In this document: in pieces, positions 1 to 5,665 of the stretch | How the letters are laid out: each line of letters begins with the position of its first letter | Position numbering within the stretch: position 1 is the first letter of the stretch | DNA from: Pectinatus sp. | GTDB taxonomy: Bacteria; Bacillota; Negativicutes; Selenomonadales; Selenomonadaceae | Length of the DNA stretch: 8,795 bases | Reading direction: 5' to 3' | Assembly (NCBI GenBank): GCA_020025135.1 | Contig: JAHHSQ010000042.1 | Span: forward strand, 1-8,795 | The notes under the pieces: model-generated | What the model saw: the letters and a program-made list of their open reading frames with translations, nothing else | What the model was told of the DNA's origin: nothing | Databases searched by the model: none | Made by a program: the position numbers and the translations under genes

Positions 1-1278
1 TTTTTTCGTTTTAACCGCTACACTTTGCATATCGGAAGAAACTCTTTCCACATCTTTTTTAGCTTCATCGATATTATTCATCTGGTCAGACATACCGTTA
101 GCAACATCGTTAACCGTTGAAGCCACGTGATTAGATGCTTCTGCCGATTGTTGTGCACTGGCAGTCAATTCTTCAGAGGAAGCTGCCACCTGTTCGGCCG
201 TCATCGACATTTTGGTAATGAGTTCTCGGACATTATGTTTCATCGTGTTGATAGCAACTGTCAAATCACCCAATTCATCCTTGGACTGAACTTCAACATC
301 AGCAACACGCAAATTTCCCTTGGCAATTTCATCAGCAGATTTTTTCAAACCGAGAATAATACGGACAATCTTATTAGAGAATTGCAAACAAGAAAGCACA
401 ATAATGATTATGCCAATAATTGACATGCTGATATAGGTGATTTCCAAGTTTCTAATATGAGCAAAGACAATTTTCGATGGAACAGAAAGTAGTACTAACC
501 AACCCGTACTAGGCAAAGTCATGTAGGTAACAACTTCTTCAGTACCATTATTATCTAATGTAAAATAACCATTTTTCTTATTCAACATTTCTTGGAAATT
601 AGCATTCAAGGTGGCACTCTCTTTGACATTTTTTACCTTTATCGTTTTATCTGACGTAGCTAAAATATTCCCATCACGCTGTAAAATATAACCATTACCA
701 TGACCATAATACTTCAATTGGTCTACTTTCTTCTGCAAAATATTTAGACCGATGTCAACACAAACTGCCCCTTCAAATTTCCCATCTTTATAAAAAGGAG
801 CTGCGGCAGAAATTACCTGTCCGCCTTCACTGCCATCTTTCAAAATAGTTTTATAAACTTTGGTAAATACTACTTTACGCTTTTCTTTTACTGCTTGATA
901 CCAATCGCGAGTTCGTGGATCAAAAACTCCCGTATCATTACCATCTTGCCAAGACATGGCAAAACCTGATTCATTACCGATTGTGACATCCATAATATTT
1001 TTATCATATGATGCCAACCCCAGCATACTATGTAATTGCGGAAAATCTACTTGTCCTTTTAAATTGGTCAAGACATTGGAAGTTTCCATAGCCACTTCTG
1101 AATTCGCAACCAGCCAACTATTTAAAACTTCTCCCTCTGCTTTGATGGTTGCCTCGATAGTTTTATCGACACTATCTGACAGATTTGTATAGGCGATATA
1201 ATAGCCTATACAAGATACCACTACCATGATAGCACCAACAACACCTGCTAAAGCAAAAAACTTCTTCTTAATACTCAA
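1..1278 (-). CDS. Methyl-accepting chemotaxis protein (chemoreceptor 1), C-terminus cut by window edge
   Basis: This is an inner-membrane chemoreceptor that binds a small ligand outside the cell and signals to CheA/CheW. 426 residues are visible; the distal signalling hairpin lies beyond base 1. Reading from the start there is a transmembrane helix (about 7-30), a periplasmic double-Cache domain (about 32-270), a second transmembrane helix (about 275-298), a HAMP domain (about 300-352, with KDELGDLT) and the beginning of the methyl-accepting coiled coil. The Cache domain has R124-W126-Y127, Y142 and D175, part of the amino-acid-binding pattern of dCache_1 domains, but the usual Asp after the Tyr is not obvious, so the ligand is open. 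I chose a TTG start at 1278: GGGAG lies 7 nt upstream, and the residues from LSIKKKF onward align without gaps to chemoreceptor 2 (5666-7666). There is no in-frame ATG near this point. Family is certain; ligand is not. Confidence 0.93.
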   Translation of the reverse strand, partial: MSIKKKFFALAGVVGAIMVVVSCIGYYIAYTNLSDSVDKTIEATIKAEGEVLNSWLVANSEVAMETSNVLTNLKGQVDFPQLHSMLGLASYDKNIMDVTIGNESGFAMSWQDGNDTGVFDPRTRDWYQAVKEKRKVVFTKVYKTILKDGSEGGQVISAAAPFYKDGKFEGAVCVDIGLNILQKKVDQLKYYGHGNGYILQRDGNILATSDKTIKVKNVKESATLNANFQEMLNKKNGYFTLDNNGTEEVVTYMTLPSTGWLVLLSVPSKIVFAHIRNLEITYISMSIIGIIIIVLSCLQFSNKIVRIILGLKKSADEIAKGNLRVADVEVQSKDELGDLTVAINTMKHNVRELITKMSMTAEQVAASSEELTASAQQSAEASNHVASTVNDVANGMSDQMNNIDEAKKDVERVSSDMQSVAVKTKK

Positions 1279-1321
1279 ATGTTTTCTCCCTTTCTCTATT
1301 AAGATAAATTTATATATGCCT

Positions 1322-1336
1322 CGCCAAAATTTGGCG
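1322..1336. repeat. Perfect 7-bp dyad in the chemoreceptor 1 leader
   Basis: CGCCAAA and TTTGGCG are exact inverted repeats separated by one base. They lie between the predicted -10 box (1371-1376) and the TTG start of chemoreceptor 1. A one-base spacer cannot form a normal RNA hairpin loop without losing pairs, and no T-run follows, so a dimeric repressor operator fits better than a terminator. The binding protein is unknown. Confidence 0.4.
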
Positions 1337-1370
1337 GTGGAAGCGATAGATAATTTCAAATTATTTATCC

Positions 1371-1380
1371 ATTATAGCAC
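1371..1380 (-). promoter_or_regulatory. Extended -10 promoter for chemoreceptor 1
   Basis: On the minus strand the sequence reads GTGCTATAAT, an exact TATAAT preceded by the TGn extension of extended -10 promoters. The -35 region is poor (TATATT at 17 nt), as is usual for extended -10 promoters. It sits about 93 nt upstream of the TTG start and would give a leader of roughly 85 nt containing the 1322-1336 dyad. No sigma-28-like sequence was seen. Confidence 0.5.
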
Positions 1381-1468
1381 ATTTTTCATCATAAATATAT
1401 TTTTTTAGTATATTATATATAAATATCTACTACAAAAGCACTTATATGTGCGAGATGCTATACTATAT

Positions 1469-1498
1469 CATATAATAATTATTATTAATTATTATATG
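1469..1498. repeat. Perfect 13-bp AT-rich inverted repeat in the divergent spacer
   Basis: CATATAATAATTA (1469-1481) and TAATTATTATATG (1486-1498) are exact reverse complements around a TTAT loop. It lies in the 289-bp spacer between the divergent chemoreceptor 1 and ECF ATPase genes. Apart from the end G/C pair it is entirely A/T. It may be an operator, a DNA-bending site or a weak bidirectional RNA hairpin; no T-run directly follows on either strand. The rest of this spacer is AT-rich with no gene visible. Confidence 0.55.
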
Positions 1499-1535
1499 TA
1501 AACTAGAAAGGCTATTTTTTTTATTAAAAAACCAT

Positions 1536-1546
1536 TATAATAGGAG
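1536..1546 (+). promoter_or_regulatory. TATAAT box abutting an AGGAG motif ahead of the ECF ATPase gene
   Basis: TATAAT (1536-1541) runs directly into AGGAG (1542-1546). If TATAAT is the -10 box, transcription would start near 1548 and AGGAG would not be in the mRNA, leaving only GGAA (1557-1560), 7 nt before the ATG at 1568. If AGGAG is the ribosome binding site, it is 21 nt from that ATG, which is too far, but 8 nt from a TTG at 1555 in another frame. Which reading is right cannot be settled from sequence. Confidence 0.35.
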
Positions 1547-1567
1547 AAAAAAGATTGGAATATCATC

Positions 1568-2392
1568 ATGAGTATAGAACTAAAAAATCTATGTTTTAAC
1601 TACCATCAAGACGATGAATTAGTACTCGATAATATCACCTTAACCATTCCAGAAGGCGATTTTATTGCTATTACAGGTATGAATGGTTCTGGAAAATCCA
1701 CCTTAGCAAGACACTTAAATGGGCTATTGCTACCCGTGCGTGGTTCCTGCTCCATCGACAATAAACACACGACTAAAGAACACAACCTCCTTGCTATCAG
1801 ACAAAAAGTGGGCATGGTCTTTCAAAACCCCGACAATCAAATCATCGCCGCCACAGTGGAGGACGATGTGGCTTTTGGTCCAGAAAATTTGGGACTACCG
1901 CCTCGAGAAATCAGACAAAGGGTAAAAGAAAGCCTCCAAGCCGTCGGCTTAGAGGCTGAAGCACAAACCGCTCCCTACCTATTATCAGGAGGACAAAAAC
2001 AACTTGTTTCCATAGCTGGCATTCTGGCTATGCGCACCAAGTACATAGTGCTAGATGAACCAACCGCCATGCTCGACCCGCTCGGTCGCGCTTGCGTTAT
2101 GAAAACGCTGTGCCAACTGCATGAGCAGTTTGGCTTGACCATCATTCTTATCACGCATTTTATGGAGGAAGCATCCTTAGCAAACAGAATTGTCGTCCTC
2201 AATAAGGGAAAAATCGCCTTGACTGGCACCCCCACAGAAATTTTCTCCCAAACCGAGCATATCTCCGCATTAGGATTGGAATTGCCACTTGCAGCCCAAC
2301 TCAATCAAGCCTTAATTGGCCAAGGATTACCTTTACCTTCCCATATCTACGATAAGAACGAACTCATTGAGAAGCTGGCGAAACTCTTTTAA
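1568..2392 (+). CDS. ecfA1: Energy-coupling factor (ECF) transporter ATPase, EcfA1/CbiO type
   Basis: This is the ATP-hydrolysing subunit of an ECF importer for vitamins or metal ions, working on the cytoplasmic face with EcfT and a substrate-binding S component. At 274 residues it is full length. Visible motifs: Walker A GMNGSGKST (37-45), Q-loop FQNPDNQ (85-91) followed by VEDDVAFG (97-104), which is typical of EcfA1, ABC signature LSGGQKQ (139-145), Walker B YIVLDEP (159-165) with catalytic E164, MLDP D-loop (168-171) and switch H197. The residue after LSGGQKQ is Leu where Arg is usual. The partners EcfA2 and EcfT are absent: the next gene, trpS, converges with only 9 bp between stop codons. 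It therefore appears to be an orphan ATPase that either homodimerises or joins components encoded elsewhere. The start at 1568 has only a weak ribosome binding site. The substrate cannot be inferred. Confidence 0.92.
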   Translation: MSIELKNLCFNYHQDDELVLDNITLTIPEGDFIAITGMNGSGKSTLARHLNGLLLPVRGSCSIDNKHTTKEHNLLAIRQKVGMVFQNPDNQIIAATVEDDVAFGPENLGLPPREIRQRVKESLQAVGLEAEAQTAPYLLSGGQKQLVSIAGILAMRTKYIVLDEPTAMLDPLGRACVMKTLCQLHEQFGLTIILITHFMEEASLANRIVVLNKGKIALTGTPTEIFSQTEHISALGLELPLAAQLNQALIGQGLPLPSHIYDKNELIEKLAKLF

Positions 2393-2401
2393 CTTTGTTT
2401 T

Positions 2402-3415
2402 TCAATCGAAATAATTTAACCCAATTGCTGCTCTCACTTCGGTAAGTGTCTTAGCTGCGATTGCTTCGGCTTTGCGACTACCTTCTTGCAACACTTGATA
2501 GAGGTAGTCCTTATTATTAGCTAATTTTTCGCGCCGTTCGCGAATTGGCGCAAACTCCGCTTGTAAAACTTCATTGAGATATCTCTTTACCTTAACATCG
2601 CCTAGCCCCCCCTTTTGATACTGCAACTTTAATTCGGCAATATACTCTTTATCTTTTCCGAAAGCATCCAAATAAGTAAAGACGGTGTTACCTGCAATTT
2701 TGCCAGGATCAGACACTTTTATATGGTCAGGGTCAGTGTACATCTGCATGACTTTTTCCTTGATTGTATCAGCACTATCAGCCAAATAAATGGCATTGCC
2801 CAGCGATTTACTCATCTTCGCTTTGCCATCTATTCCTGGCAATCTTTTACAAGCATCTTCCGGTATTTTAGCTTGTGGTTCAACTAAAATACTACCATAG
2901 GTATTGTTAAAACTGCGCACAATTTCTCGTGTCTGCTCTATCATCGGCAACTGGTCTTCTCCAACCGGTATCAATTCCGCTTTAAAAGCTGTAATATCTG
3001 CCGTTTGACTAACTGGATAAATCAAAAAGCCCGCGGGAATACTTTCAGAAAAACCGCGCAGTTTAATTTCTTCCTTAATAGTAGGATTGCGTTCTAAGCG
3101 CGCTACAGTAACCAAATTTAAATAATGCATGGTCAATTCATTCAATTCTGGAATTTGCGATTGCACAAAAATAGTGGTTTTAGCGGGGTCAATACCGACA
3201 GCGAGGTAATCCATTGTTACTTCTAGCAAACTTTTTCGAATCTTTTCTGGGTTTCTCGCATTATCCGTTAAAGCTTGTTGGTCAGCAATCATAATAAAAG
3301 ATTCATATTTCCCTTCTTCTTGAATGGCATAACGTCCCCGCAAAGAACCGACATAATGTCCGATGTGTAATTTCCCCGTAGGTCTGTCTCCTGATAACAT
3401 GATTTTCTTAGCCAT
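2402..3415 (-). CDS. trpS: Tryptophanyl-tRNA synthetase
   Basis: This cytoplasmic class I aminoacyl-tRNA synthetase joins tryptophan to tRNA-Trp using ATP. The protein is 337 residues, the normal bacterial length. It has GDRPTGKLHIGHYVGS at 9-24 with the exact HIGH signature (17-20), PVGEDQ (150-155) in the active-site region, and the KMSKS loop (200-204). The GDRPTGKLHIGH version of the first motif differs from the GIQPSG-type motif of Bacillus subtilis TrpS and marks the alternative bacterial TrpS subfamily. The ATG start has a perfect AGGAGG 8 nt upstream. Expression is controlled by the T-box leader immediately upstream (3442 to about 3713). The gene converges with the ECF ATPase; there are only 9 bp between stop codons and no terminator is visible in that gap. 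An AroP-like permease lies directly upstream on the same strand, which fits a tryptophan supply and charging pair. Confidence 0.97.
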   Translation of the reverse strand: MAKKIMLSGDRPTGKLHIGHYVGSLRGRYAIQEEGKYESFIMIADQQALTDNARNPEKIRKSLLEVTMDYLAVGIDPAKTTIFVQSQIPELNELTMHYLNLVTVARLERNPTIKEEIKLRGFSESIPAGFLIYPVSQTADITAFKAELIPVGEDQLPMIEQTREIVRSFNNTYGSILVEPQAKIPEDACKRLPGIDGKAKMSKSLGNAIYLADSADTIKEKVMQMYTDPDHIKVSDPGKIAGNTVFTYLDAFGKDKEYIAELKLQYQKGGLGDVKVKRYLNEVLQAEFAPIRERREKLANNKDYLYQVLQEGSRKAEAIAAKTLTEVRAAIGLNYFD

Positions 3416-3441
3416 ATAAATAACCTCCTAAAAATATAAAC

Positions 3442-3470
3442 AAAAAACTCCGCCCTAAAAAGGACGGAGT
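3442..3470 (-). terminator. Intrinsic terminator of the trpS T-box
   Basis: ACTCCGTCC (3470-3462) pairs with GGGCGGAGT (3455-3447), with one U-G pair, around a TTTTTA loop, and five T residues follow (3446-3442). It overlaps the sequence needed for the antiterminator, as in all T-box leaders. It may also end transcripts coming from the upstream permease, since no other terminator is seen between 3753 and this point. Confidence 0.92.
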
Positions 3471-3713
3471 CATTACCGTGGTACCACCTAATTTGCACGC
3501 TTAAACACGTGCCACTTTTGGATACAAACATATCCTCATCCCTATAACGTGAGAAACACGAATCCGATACTCGCTGCTCACCACAGTTTTCCCTTCATTC
3601 CTCTGGGACCCATTCCATAAAACTCTTCTTGCCGAGCTCGCAGCACCCTCGACTCTCTGTAATAAAGCTGATTTTATGTACTTCTCCCCATCAACAGATG
3701 CAAATATTTATTT
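3442..3713 (-). promoter_or_regulatory. T-box riboswitch leader of trpS, tryptophan-specific
   Basis: A T-box leader senses uncharged tRNA and lets transcription continue into a synthetase gene. The core T-box GGTGGTACCA is at 3488-3479 on the minus strand, and its UGGUACC bulge would bind the free CCA end of the tRNA. The following ACGG can pair with CCGU to form the antiterminator, competing with the terminator at 3470-3442. The upstream stem I region includes GGTGCTGCGAGCTCGGCA, resembling the distal stem I loops. Two UGG triplets (3617-3615 and 3612-3610) lie at the expected specifier position; the second, in GAATGGGTCCC, fits the usual pattern better. UGG is the Trp codon, agreeing with the trpS gene downstream. 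The 5' end is estimated from the promoter at 3749-3720. Confidence 0.93.
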
Positions 3714-3719
3714 CAATAA

Positions 3720-3749
3720 ATGATAACATAGTATTCATACGTTTGTCAA
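3720..3749 (-). promoter_or_regulatory. Sigma-A-type promoter for the trpS T-box transcript
   Basis: A consensus TTGACA -35 box (3749-3744) is followed after 18 nt by TATCAT (3725-3720), matching TATAAT at 5 of 6 positions. Transcription would start near 3713, giving a leader of about 300 nt before the trpS start codon. The -35 box lies 3 nt downstream of the permease stop codon (3755-3753), so the promoter fits tightly between the two genes. Confidence 0.7.
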
Positions 3750-3752
3750 TTA

Positions 3753-5525
3753 TCAAATTTTAATAAATTTTCGCTTTAATACATAACCAAGTACTAAAAT
3801 CAATAGCCAAACCGGCATCAGATAAACTGCTATGGCCATATCAGCAATTTGTGTCATCATCGCAACAATGAAAATGAGAAACAGAATACACAAATAATTA
3901 TCAAACGGATAAATCCCTAATTTATAATCTAATTCAATGCCCGCTTTCTCTTTCATCCTCCGAAAACGCAAATTGACAATGACGATGGTAAACCAAGCAA
4001 TAATCAAGGAAATAATCGCCCCCGCCATCAAATACATAAAGGTACGTTGCGGAAAAAAATAGGTCAACGGCACCGCCAAAAAAGTGATGCCAGAAGTCAC
4101 GATAGTCTGTTTTATTGGGACCCCTTTTTTGCTCAAGCTAGCCAAAAAACGCGGTGCATTACCCTCTTGCGCTAAACTATAGAGCATGCGCGAGGTACTA
4201 TACATTGCACTATTATAGACAGAAAGTGATGCTATCAAAATGATGAAATTCAAAATATCTGCCGTATACGGTATGCCAACGTGAGAAAAAATTAACACAA
4301 ACGGACTATCCTTCATCCCAATTTCATTCCAAGGATAAAGCGCCGCCAGCATTATATACGAGACAATGTATAGAAAGAGTATTTGTAGCATGACGCCGTT
4401 AATCGCCTTAGGAATAATTTTTTTCGGATTTTCCGCTTCTGCTGCGGTAATGCCGACCAATTCTACACCACCGAAAGAAAAAGTCACTGCTACCAAAGAA
4501 AGCGCTATTCCCCAAGCGCCATGTGGCGCAAAACCATGATTGCTCCAAAGATTGTGAAAATCGTGTGGAAAACTGCCATATTCGGTAAATAAAATGGCAA
4601 ACCCCAAAACAATCATGCAAACGATGGCCGCTATTTTTATAACTGTCATGATAAATTCAATATCGCCATATAATTTTACCTGAGAGAAATTTACTAAAGT
4701 TATCAAAATGACACAAACCAACGCCGATACCCAATGTGGCAAATGTGGAAACCAAAAATTCATATAGATGCCAATGGCAGCTAACTCCGACATGCTGACT
4801 ATGATATAACACAACCAATAGTTCCAGCCAGTCAAAAAACCCCAAAAAGCACCATAATACTTGTTGGCGAAGTAGGTAAATGAACCTGCCACTGGTTCAT
4901 CCACTACCATTTCTCCCAACATGCGCATAACCAAATAAATGACTATTCCAATAACACAATACGCTATTTTCGCCATTAGGGCGAAAAATGTTCACACAGC
5001 TTTGTCAAGGCCATGCAGTTCGCGGTGAACGTCTCATGCTTTCACATGAGCACAGACTATATCTTCTTCTTCACATCTCATCTATGAGAAGAGCTACCCG
5101 CTTCGGATGACTCCACCCTACTCCTCGTTAGAGGATAGTCGTTGAACTTTACTCTATTCAAGTCTTAGCTGCTGATAATCCATTTATAGTATTTAGGATT
5201 TGACCATGTACTATCTGCCTAATTTTTTCTACTTTCGCTATCTTCACGCTTAGATATCTTTCAATCTTACGTTTTAATTTAGACAGCTTTAGGATTTTCC
5301 AGCAATTCAAGTAGAGGGCTAAAAAGGGAACAATGCTATCTCAGCATACAAATCACTCTATATGTTTACCATAATTGAATAATGAGCCTCATTCAGCACT
5401 TACAATAAAATAATAGCTGGTCCAGAAGCCGCCAATGCCGGAGCAGAGCCGTAAAAAAAGCCAGTACCAATCGCTCCCCCTAAGGCTATCATCTGTAAAT
5501 GATGATTTTTTAAGCCGCGTTGCAT
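3753..5525 (-). CDS. AroP/PheP-like aromatic amino acid permease, split by a group I intron
   Basis: This is a proton-coupled amino acid importer of the APC superfamily, AAT family, in the cytoplasmic membrane. The coding sequence is two exons, 5525-5405 and 4963-3753, joined in phase 1. Exon 1 encodes 40 residues from an ATG at 5525 (AAGGA just upstream) and carries the substrate-binding motif of helix 1, GGAIGTGFFYGS (16-27). Exon 2 begins CG, so the junction codon becomes TCG (Ser41), giving GPAIILSYCVIG, which aligns without a gap to GPGIILGYAIAG of E. coli AroP as I recall it. The spliced protein is 443 residues, close to the family norm. Later family motifs include GEMVVDEPVAGSF (57-69), TGWNYW (85-90), FSFGGVELVGITAAEAENP (202-220) and SLSVYNS. 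Without splicing, translation stops one codon past the junction (TTG TAA). The ATG at 4976 is inside the intron and is not the start. Proximity to trpS suggests tryptophan or other aromatic substrates; this is inference. Confidence 0.88.
4964..5404 (-). ncRNA. ORF-less group I self-splicing intron inside the permease gene
   Basis: This 441-nt insertion has the group I catalytic core in order on the minus strand: P element AATTGCTGGAAAATCCT (5307-5291), Q element GGATTATCAGCAGCTAAG (5181-5164), R element GTTCAACGACTATCC (5147-5133) and S element AAGATATAGTCT (5065-5054). GACTA of R pairs with TAGTC of S to form P7. GCTG/CAGC forms P4 and AATCC/GGATT forms P5. CTCTAC (near 5317) can pair with GTAGGG to form P3, and CCTC-TAAC-GAGG is a P7.1-like hairpin, suggesting subgroup IA. 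P1 pairs exon TTTAT plus intron TGTAA with TTATGGTAAA, placing a U-G pair at the 5' splice site. P10 pairs exon 2 CGTA with TATG. P9 is a perfect CTCATG/CATGAG hairpin (5050-5033). A hairpin TTTTCGCC/GGCGAAAA stands just before the terminal G at 4964. No homing endonuclease ORF is present. Splicing activity is inferred. Confidence 0.93.
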
Positions 5526-5566
5526 TTTGTCCTTACCCACGTTCCCCACTTCCCTTATATAAATTC

Positions 5567-5595
5567 TTTATAAAAAAATATGCCCTTACTAACAA
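5567..5595 (-). promoter_or_regulatory. Possible permease promoter overlapping the upstream terminator
   Basis: On the minus strand TTGTTA (5595-5590), a 17-nt spacer and TATAAA (5572-5567) form a plausible promoter about 40 nt upstream of the permease ATG. The -35 box sits in the loop and 3' arm of the chemoreceptor 2 terminator and the -10 box starts in its T-run. The boxes are only partly consensus in an AT-rich stretch, so this is tentative. Confidence 0.4.
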
Positions 5596-5610
5596 TAGTA
5601 AAGGCATATT
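5572..5610 (-). terminator. Intrinsic terminator of chemoreceptor 2
   Basis: Bases 5610-5596 pair with 5591-5577 (AATATGCC then TTACTA against their complements, 14 pairs and one mismatch) around a 4-nt loop, and the minus-strand RNA continues into a run of U (5578-5572). It lies 55 nt past the chemoreceptor 2 stop codon. It separates that gene from the permease. Confidence 0.88.
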
Positions 5611-5665
5611 CTCCCTCAACTTAACACCAAAACATTCTCATCTAAAATAATGCCATCACATCTAA

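Noticed and set aside
127..1192. Plus-strand ORFs across chemoreceptor 1
   Set aside because: They are antisense to a clear chemoreceptor frame that only begins with TTG and is open at the window edge.
1469..1498. Rho-independent terminator
   Set aside because: The stem is almost all A/T and no T-run directly follows on either strand; chemoreceptor 1 and the ATPase diverge here, so no terminator is needed.
3289..3531. 80-residue minus-strand ORF upstream of trpS
   Set aside because: It runs through the T-box terminator and overlaps trpS in another frame, so it is a shadow.
4967..4987. Intrinsic terminator
   Set aside because: On the minus strand the hairpin is followed by TAGCG, not a T-run; it fits a helix at the intron's 3' end.
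4964..5404. Insertion sequence or MITE disrupting the permease
   Set aside because: There are no terminal inverted repeats, no target-site duplication at the exon edges and no transposase, while the group I core elements and an exact in-frame junction are present.
4964..5404. Group II intron
   Set aside because: The 5' end is TGTAAG rather than GTGYG, and no domain V-like hairpin precedes the 3' end. The R and S elements are diagnostic of group I.
3753..5525. Permease as a pseudogene
   Set aside because: Both exons are open, with no frameshift, and join to a normal-length protein once the intron is removed.
5435..5650. Plus-strand 71-residue ORF
   Set aside because: It is antisense to permease exon 1 and the terminator, and its product resembles nothing known to me.
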